Translations under genes and position numbers: made by a program
Part shown: piece by piece, positions 59,141 to 64,000 of the stretch
How positions within the stretch are numbered: position 1 is the first letter of the stretch
Layout of the letters: each line of letters starts with the position of its first letter
Notes under the pieces: model-generated
Told to the model about the DNA's origin: nothing
What the model saw: the letters and a program-made list of their open reading frames with translations, nothing else
The model's database searches: none
Source of the DNA: an uncultured Pedosphaera sp.
GTDB lineage: Bacteria > Verrucomicrobiota > Verrucomicrobiia > Limisphaerales > Pedosphaeraceae
Direction: 5' to 3'
Length of the DNA stretch: 64,000 bases
Assembly: GCA_903918755.1 (NCBI GenBank)
Contig: CAIXFN010000073.1
Span: forward strand, 1 to 64,000

Positions 59141-60252
59141 TGATAATTCCTTACGGTCGTGACCAGGCTTTCGATGTTTTCGAGTTTGGCATGCGGCGTC
59201 ACGCCGTGCCCCAGGTTGAAGATGTGCCCCTTCGTGCCCCGCATTTCCGTCAACAGCCGGGTGGTTTCCGCGGCCACCACGGCGGGCGTCGTCGTCAGGA
59301 GGATGGGGTCCAGGTTGCCCTGAACCGCAACCTTCGCCGGCAACCCCGCCTTGACCCCCGCCAGCGACACCGTCCAATCAATCCCGAGGACCGCTGCTCC
59401 GGTTTGGAGCAGGGCCGGCCAATTGCTGTTCATCCCCTTGGCAAAGACCACCACCGGGACCTGGTTGCGGAGCCCGGCAATGATTTTCCCCATCCACTCC
59501 CCGGACGCGGCGGCGAAAGCGTCCGGCGCCAGCACCCCGCCCAACGTGTCAAAAATCTGCAGGGCATCGGCACCCGCATCGATCTGCATCTGCAAGTACT
59601 CGGTGGTGGTGGTGGTCAACTTCTCCATCAACGAGTTAAAGAGCGGCCGGTCGGTATAGAACAGCGCCTTGGCACGGGTGAATTCCCGGGAACTCCCGCC
59701 TTCGATCATGAAATTGGCCAGCGTCCACGGGGAGCCGCAAAAGCCGAGGAGTGCCGTGCGACCACCCAGGGCGGTTTTGATCAGGGGAAGCGCGCGAGCC
59801 ACGTAATCGAGCCGTTCGCGCACCGCGCCGGTCTCGAGGCGGGCGATGTCCGCCGCGGAATTAAGGACGAATTCCATTTCAATCCCACCCTGTTCGCGAA
59901 AATGGTAAGCCTGCCCCATGGCCTCGGCGATCACGAGGATGTCGCTGAAAAGCACCGCGGCATCAAAGCCAAAGCGGCGAATGGGTTGCAAGGTGACTTC
60001 CGTGGCGAGGTCCGGGGTCTGGACCAGTTGGAGAAAGGTATACTTTTCTTTGAGCGCGCGGTACTCGGGCAGGGCACGACCAGCCTGGCGCATGAGCCAG
60101 ACCGGGGGGCGATCGACCGCCCGGCAATGGCAGGCATCCAGGAAACGCTCCCGGTTGCCCGGCGATGACTTTACCGTTTCCGGTAGGCCGCCAGGGACGC
60201 TGGCTCCGGGTTCGTTGCGGGGCGCTTTGCCTTCAATAATGTTTGCGTTCAT
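59137..60252 (-). CDS. hemE: uroporphyrinogen decarboxylase
   Basis: 371 residues, with a 28-residue non-conserved leader. The family N-terminus PPVWLMRQAGRALPEYR carries the substrate-binding arginines; FSDILVIAEAMG and FCGSPWTLANFMIEGG follow, and FNLGHGVTPHAKLENI ends the barrel. It removes four acetate carboxyls from uroporphyrinogen III. First gene of the coupled hemE-hemN-hemY-hemH run; its promoter must lie in the 303-base divergent region. Confidence 0.96.
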   Translation of the reverse strand: MNANIIEGKAPRNEPGASVPGGLPETVKSSPGNRERFLDACHCRAVDRPPVWLMRQAGRALPEYRALKEKYTFLQLVQTPDLATEVTLQPIRRFGFDAAVLFSDILVIAEAMGQAYHFREQGGIEMEFVLNSAADIARLETGAVRERLDYVARALPLIKTALGGRTALLGFCGSPWTLANFMIEGGSSREFTRAKALFYTDRPLFNSLMEKLTTTTTEYLQMQIDAGADALQIFDTLGGVLAPDAFAAASGEWMGKIIAGLRNQVPVVVFAKGMNSNWPALLQTGAAVLGIDWTVSLAGVKAGLPAKVAVQGNLDPILLTTTPAVVAAETTRLLTEMRGTKGHIFNLGHGVTPHAKLENIESLVTTVRNYQ

Positions 60253-60555
60253 GTCTGGGCACCAATTTCGTGAAAAAACTTCGCAACATTACGCGGGAAG
60301 CTCTCCCCCATAATTGTTCAACGCTGCGCCAATTTTGTCCAGTCCGAGTTCAGCCCGGCGATCCCGCGGCGGCCGGACCATTAATTGTTGTTGTGAGAAT
60401 CGCAAAAGCGGGAGAGTCTGTCGAGCCGTGGTTTATTAGGGTGAGCGCGCAGTTGTTACCCCGGCACACCAGAAGGGGGCGGCGCCCCGGTGAGGTCCCG
60501 GGGCAGTTTGGCCCCGGCCCGTCTTACCCGCGGCGTGGCAACCACCTGACCGAAC
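60253..60555. other. 303-base divergent region between hemE and the CoA-transferase gene
   Basis: No coding frame. It must carry promoters for both directions. An AT-rich patch (TTAATTGTTGTTGT, about 60380-60395) is the likeliest core. I could not assign -35 and -10 boxes with confidence, and no Fnr- or Crp-type palindrome is evident. Confidence 0.4.
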
Positions 60556-62055
60556 ATGAAAACATCCTTTCCTGTGCTCCATCCGGCGGAAGCCGCCGCC
60601 CTGTTTCAACACTCCCAAACCGTCGCCTTCAGTGGGTTTACTCCGGCGGGTACCGCCAAGGTCGTGCCGACGGCCATCGCCGAACGCGCGCGGGAAATCC
60701 ATGCCAAGGGGCAACCCTTCGGCATCGGGGTGGTGACCGGGGCCTCGACCGGCAAATCCCTGGATGGGGCGTTGGCCGCGGCGGACGCCGTGCTCTTCCG
60801 CACCCCGTTCCAAAGTGACCCGATCTTGCGGCAGGGCATCAACGAGGGGCGGATCCGGTTTTTTGACATGCACCTTTCCATGCTCCCCCAAGCCGTGCGT
60901 TATGGCTTCCTGGGGCCGGTCGATTGGGCCGTCATTGAGGCCTGCGACGTGACGGATGCCGGGGAGATCACGTTGACTTCGGCCGTGGGAGCCGCCCCCA
61001 CCTTTTGCGCCAAAGCGGACAAGATCATTATTGAACTGAACCGGTTCCATCCCGAGGGACTGCGCGGGTTCCATGATCTTTATGAACCGCGGAACCCGCC
61101 CCACCGCGAGCCGTTGATGCTCCGGCATCCGGGCGATCGCATCGGCGCGCCAGTGATCCGGGTGGATCCGAAGAAAATTGTGGGCATCGTGGAAACCAAC
61201 GCGGCGGATGATATCGGCGCGTTCGCCCCGATCGGCGAGACCACCGCGCGCATTGGGCGGCACGTGGCCGAATTTCTCGCGGGGGAACTGCGGCGGGGGT
61301 TGATTCCGTCGGAATTCCTGCCCATCCAATCCGGCGTCGGGGATACCGCCAACGCGGTGCTCAAATGCATGGGCGAACATCCGGGGATTCCCGCCTTTGA
61401 CATGTATACGGAGGTGATCCAGGATGCGGTGCTGGACTTGCTAAAACTGGGCAAAGTGCGTTTTGCCAGCACTTGCTCCCTGACCATCTCGAATCCCGGT
61501 TTGCGGGATATTTATGGCAACCTGGAGTTTTTCCGCCCCCGCTTGCTGCTCCGTCCCCAGGAGATTACGAACAGTCCGGAGGTTATCCGACGGTTGGGCA
61601 TCATCGCCATCAATACCGCCATCGAGATTGATATCACCGGGAATGTGAACAGCACCCATGTATTGGGGCGAAACATGATGAACGGCATTGGTGGTTCCGG
61701 GGACTTCGCGCGGAATGCCTTTCTCTCCATTTTCACCTGCCCTTCCACCGCGAAGGGCGGCAAAATCAGCACTTTGGTGCCGATGGTCAGCCACTTGGAC
61801 AGCAGCGAGCACTCCGTCCAGATCGTGATCACCGAGCAAGGGGTCGCGGATTTGCGAGGCAAATGCCCCGCGGACCGGGCGAATCTCATCATCGAGCATT
61901 GCGCGCATCCGGAATACCGGCAAATTCTCCGGGATTACGTGGCGCTGGCCGGCCACACCCATTCGCCGCAGACGCTCAAGGCCGCTTTTGGCCTCCATCT
62001 GGCGTTTGCCGAGCAGGGCGATATGCGGTTGGTGGACTGGGCGAAATTCAAGTGA
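60556..62055 (+). CDS. succinyl-CoA:acetate CoA-transferase / acetyl-CoA hydrolase family
   Basis: 499 residues, the usual length of the AarC/Cat1-type enzymes. N-terminal AFSGFTPAGTAKVVP, central GAPVIRVDPKKIVGIVETN and the catalytic glutamate E286 in FDMYTEVIQDAVLDL, followed by SNPGLRDIYGNLEF and IGGSGDFARNAFLSIF. The enzyme moves CoA between succinyl-CoA and acetate (or hydrolyses acetyl-CoA), joining acetate handling with the TCA cycle and, in some anaerobes, making ATP through succinyl-CoA synthetase. Transferase and hydrolase members cannot be told apart by eye. It is divergent from hemE. Confidence 0.9.
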   Translation: MKTSFPVLHPAEAAALFQHSQTVAFSGFTPAGTAKVVPTAIAERAREIHAKGQPFGIGVVTGASTGKSLDGALAAADAVLFRTPFQSDPILRQGINEGRIRFFDMHLSMLPQAVRYGFLGPVDWAVIEACDVTDAGEITLTSAVGAAPTFCAKADKIIIELNRFHPEGLRGFHDLYEPRNPPHREPLMLRHPGDRIGAPVIRVDPKKIVGIVETNAADDIGAFAPIGETTARIGRHVAEFLAGELRRGLIPSEFLPIQSGVGDTANAVLKCMGEHPGIPAFDMYTEVIQDAVLDLLKLGKVRFASTCSLTISNPGLRDIYGNLEFFRPRLLLRPQEITNSPEVIRRLGIIAINTAIEIDITGNVNSTHVLGRNMMNGIGGSGDFARNAFLSIFTCPSTAKGGKISTLVPMVSHLDSSEHSVQIVITEQGVADLRGKCPADRANLIIEHCAHPEYRQILRDYVALAGHTHSPQTLKAAFGLHLAFAEQGDMRLVDWAKFK

Positions 62056-62151
62056 GGGGGCCAAAACGGAAGTAAATCGCCGGCTGGCCCGGTATCTCCT
62101 TTTCGCCCGCCCGCCAATGCGGCATGATCCGTGTGTTCAGGTCACCGGATC

Positions 62152-64000
62152 ATGCTCCATTGGAAACACAACGTCTGGTTGGCGGTGCTGGGAACGGTTC
62201 TCCTGCTGGTAGTGGCCGGCGGGGCCGTGGCCGCCCCTCCGCCTCCGACGGGTGCCGAATTCTTCGAAAACCGCATCCGGCCGGTGCTGGCGCAGGAATG
62301 CTACGAATGCCATCGCACCGGGGGCAAACAAAAGGGGGGATTGGCGTTGGATTCACGGGACGCTTTGCGGCGGGGCGGGGAATCCGGCCCGGCAATCGTT
62401 CCGGGTGATCCCGCCAGAAGTCTCCTGCTCCAGGCGATTCGCCATTCGTTGGCCGACCGCCACATGCCCAAGGGGCGCGCTCCGTTGGAACCCGCAGTGA
62501 TTGTCGATTTTGCCGAATGGGTGCGCCAGGGCGCCCCCGACCCTCGCGACGCCCCGCCGACCGAGGGCCAGCTGGCGGCGGACACCGATTGGAATGCGGT
62601 GATGAAACGGCGGAAAAGTTGGTGGAGTTTTCAACCGCTCCGGAAAACCGACCCCGCTACTCTGGCAACCAAGGCGAACCATCCCGTGGACCGCTTTTTA
62701 GCCGTCCGCCAGGCGGCTGCCGGATTGGCGCCGGCCGGGCCGGCCGATCGGGCCACGCTGATTCGCCGGCTGAGTTTTGCCCTCCGCGGTTTGCCCCCGA
62801 CTCCTACTGAAGTGGCGGCCTTCGTTCAGGATCCCGACGTCCATGCCTATCAAAAGCTGGTGGACGCCTTCCTGGCCTCGCCGCGGTTTGGCGAGCGCTG
62901 GGCCCGGCATTGGATGGATTGGGTGCGCTATGCCGATTCGCACGGCAGCGAGGGGGATCCCCTGATTCCCTACGCCTGGCGGTATCGTGACTATCTGATC
63001 CGCGCTTTGAATGCGGATGTGCCCTACGATCAGTTGGTGCGGGAACATCTGGCCGGGGATTTGTTGCCCCAACCACGTCTGAATGACGAATTGGGTTTGA
63101 ACGAGTCCGCCTTGGGGATTGGCCACTTGCGGATGGTTTTTCACGGGTTCGCCCCCACCGACGCTCTGGATGAGCAGGTGCGCTTTACCGATGATCAAAT
63201 CAGCACGGTCTCCAAGACTTTTCTGGGGCTGACCGTCGGCTGCGCCCGCTGTCACGACCACAAATTTGATCCCATCAGCCAGCGCGATTTTTATGCGTGG
63301 TATGGCATTTTTGTCTCCTGCCCCCCGGCGGCGATCGCCGTGGATGCTCCGAACGCCGCCGATGCCCATTATCATGCGGATTTGGCCCAACAGAAACAAC
63401 GTATCAAGGCATTGCTGGCCGACGCGTGGTCCCGGGATGCCGAGGGGTTGGCGGCGGCCTTGCGTCAACCGGATGAGAAACGGCTGGCAGCGCTGGAGGC
63501 GGCCAAGGACAAAGACTCACTCGGATATCCCTTCTACCTGCTGCGGCATCCCACCGGCCAAACCGAGCCCGCCGCATCCCTGGCGGCCTGGTGGGCAAGT
63601 CAGGTGAGCGGGGCGGAAACCAACCGGACGTATGTCCAGCGCTGGGATCTGACTGACCCCGCGGTTTACGCCAATTGGCGACATGATGGTCCCACCGTGG
63701 CCGGGATCTATCCGGCGGGAGAATTTGCCATTGCGCCGGAAGGCGAGCGCATCCTGACCGGCCTGTATCCGGCGGGGGTTTACTCCCACCTGGTTTCCAG
63801 CCGGGACCGGGGGGTGCTGTTTTCGCCGCGGTATCCGTTAAAAGAGCCCTGCGATCTCTGGTTGCGCATCGCGGGTGACGGCGGGGCAGTGGCGCGTTAC
63901 GTGGTCCAGAGCTATCCCCGGGATGGTACGGTTTTTCCGGTGAACCGTCTGGGAGGCGGACAATGGCGTTGGATGAAATTTGGTTTGGATTATTGGCAGG
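62152..64000 (+). CDS. planctomycete-type cytochrome c / DUF1549 protein, cut by window edge
   Basis: Open from the ATG at 62152 to the window end, 616 codons with no stop. Signal peptide about 1-27 (WLAVLGTVLLLVVAGGAVAA). PSCyt1 domain: haem site C50-Y-E-C53-H54 (LAQECYECHRTGGKQKGG) and HMPKGRAPLEP. PSCyt2/DUF1549: VDRFLAVRQAA, FALRGLPPTPTEVAAF, GERWARHWMDWVRYADSHG and a second CXXCH (GCARCHDHKFDPI, about residue 365). A C-terminal DUF1553/PSD1 domain should follow outside the window. These very numerous PVC secreted proteins are thought to take part in polysaccharide breakdown, but their reaction is unknown. Confidence 0.93.
   Translation, partial: MLHWKHNVWLAVLGTVLLLVVAGGAVAAPPPPTGAEFFENRIRPVLAQECYECHRTGGKQKGGLALDSRDALRRGGESGPAIVPGDPARSLLLQAIRHSLADRHMPKGRAPLEPAVIVDFAEWVRQGAPDPRDAPPTEGQLAADTDWNAVMKRRKSWWSFQPLRKTDPATLATKANHPVDRFLAVRQAAAGLAPAGPADRATLIRRLSFALRGLPPTPTEVAAFVQDPDVHAYQKLVDAFLASPRFGERWARHWMDWVRYADSHGSEGDPLIPYAWRYRDYLIRALNADVPYDQLVREHLAGDLLPQPRLNDELGLNESALGIGHLRMVFHGFAPTDALDEQVRFTDDQISTVSKTFLGLTVGCARCHDHKFDPISQRDFYAWYGIFVSCPPAAIAVDAPNAADAHYHADLAQQKQRIKALLADAWSRDAEGLAAALRQPDEKRLAALEAAKDKDSLGYPFYLLRHPTGQTEPAASLAAWWASQVSGAETNRTYVQRWDLTDPAVYANWRHDGPTVAGIYPAGEFAIAPEGERILTGLYPAGVYSHLVSSRDRGVLFSPRYPLKEPCDLWLRIAGDGGAVARYVVQSYPRDGTVFPVNRLGGGQWRWMKFGLDYWQ

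Overview
The window is chromosomal DNA of a GC-rich Gram-negative bacterium of the PVC group, most likely a Verrucomicrobiota (Limisphaerales/Pedosphaera-like) heterotroph. The evidence is a DUF1559/H-X9-DG-type prepilin, a planctomycete-type cytochrome (PSCyt1 plus DUF1549) at the right edge, an autotransporter-associated beta-strand repeat protein, a verrucomicrobial C-terminal domain on a multihaem cytochrome, a FecR/CHASE2-cyclase pair and many secreted glycoside-hydrolase-like proteins. The assignment is inferred from family habits; there is no rRNA in the window.

Layout. (1) 1-4.97 kb is an accessory region: the end of an IS256-type transposase, a probably IS-truncated gene, a nuclease-like hypothetical gene, a VapBC45-like pair, a SymE-like gene, a DUF6573-like gene and a tiny basic protein. 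It stops exactly at the 3' end of a tRNA-Phe gene, a classical integration site. (2) 5.2-10.6 kb holds a prepilin, a GH50-like secreted enzyme and a clan-D (GH36/27-like) enzyme. (3) 10.6-17.4 kb is housekeeping: rpsA, then rpmH-rnpA-yidD-yidC-jag followed by leuC. (4) 17.4-21.4 kb is envelope glycan work: an SGNH/acyltransferase-3 pair and an O-antigen-ligase-like protein with TPRs. (5) 21.5-27.3 kb holds a FecR-domain protein, a CHASE2 cyclase, tyrS and a secreted unknown. (6) 27.5-38.4 kb holds a duplicated beta-strand-repeat protein, a ceramidase-like membrane protein, two secreted hydrolase-like proteins and a propeller-sensor kinase with its NarL-type regulator.

(7) 38.5-53.2 kb is the most striking part: an electron-transfer locus. 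One minus-strand run encodes a monohaem c, an anchored tetrahaem c, a Tat-exported four-cluster Fe-S protein, an NrfD-type quinol subunit, an unknown 150-residue protein, a second paralogous monohaem c and a three-helix, seven-haem NapC/ImcH-like cytochrome. Upstream lie a nonahaem cytochrome, an MtrA/DmsE-like octahaem cytochrome and an MtrB/PioB-like outer-membrane barrel; a second nonahaem cytochrome follows beyond a small coiled-coil protein. I infer a trans-envelope conduit: quinol oxidised at the inner membrane by NrfD/Fe-S and/or the NapC-like protein, electrons carried by the small cytochromes to MtrA/MtrB, and out to the large nonahaem proteins. No molybdopterin or other catalytic subunit is present, which favours extracellular or interprotein transfer over a soluble-substrate reductase.

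(8) 53.3-60.3 kb is haem synthesis on the same strand (hemE-hemN-hemY-hemH, a cyclic-nucleotide-binding-fold protein, hemA), physically next to the cytochromes it would supply. (9) 60.5-64 kb holds a succinyl-CoA:acetate CoA-transferase-like gene and the start of a planctomycete-type cytochrome/DUF1549 gene cut by the window edge.

Most genes lack an obvious Shine-Dalgarno sequence, so starts were chosen by conserved N-termini, signal peptides and gene overlaps.
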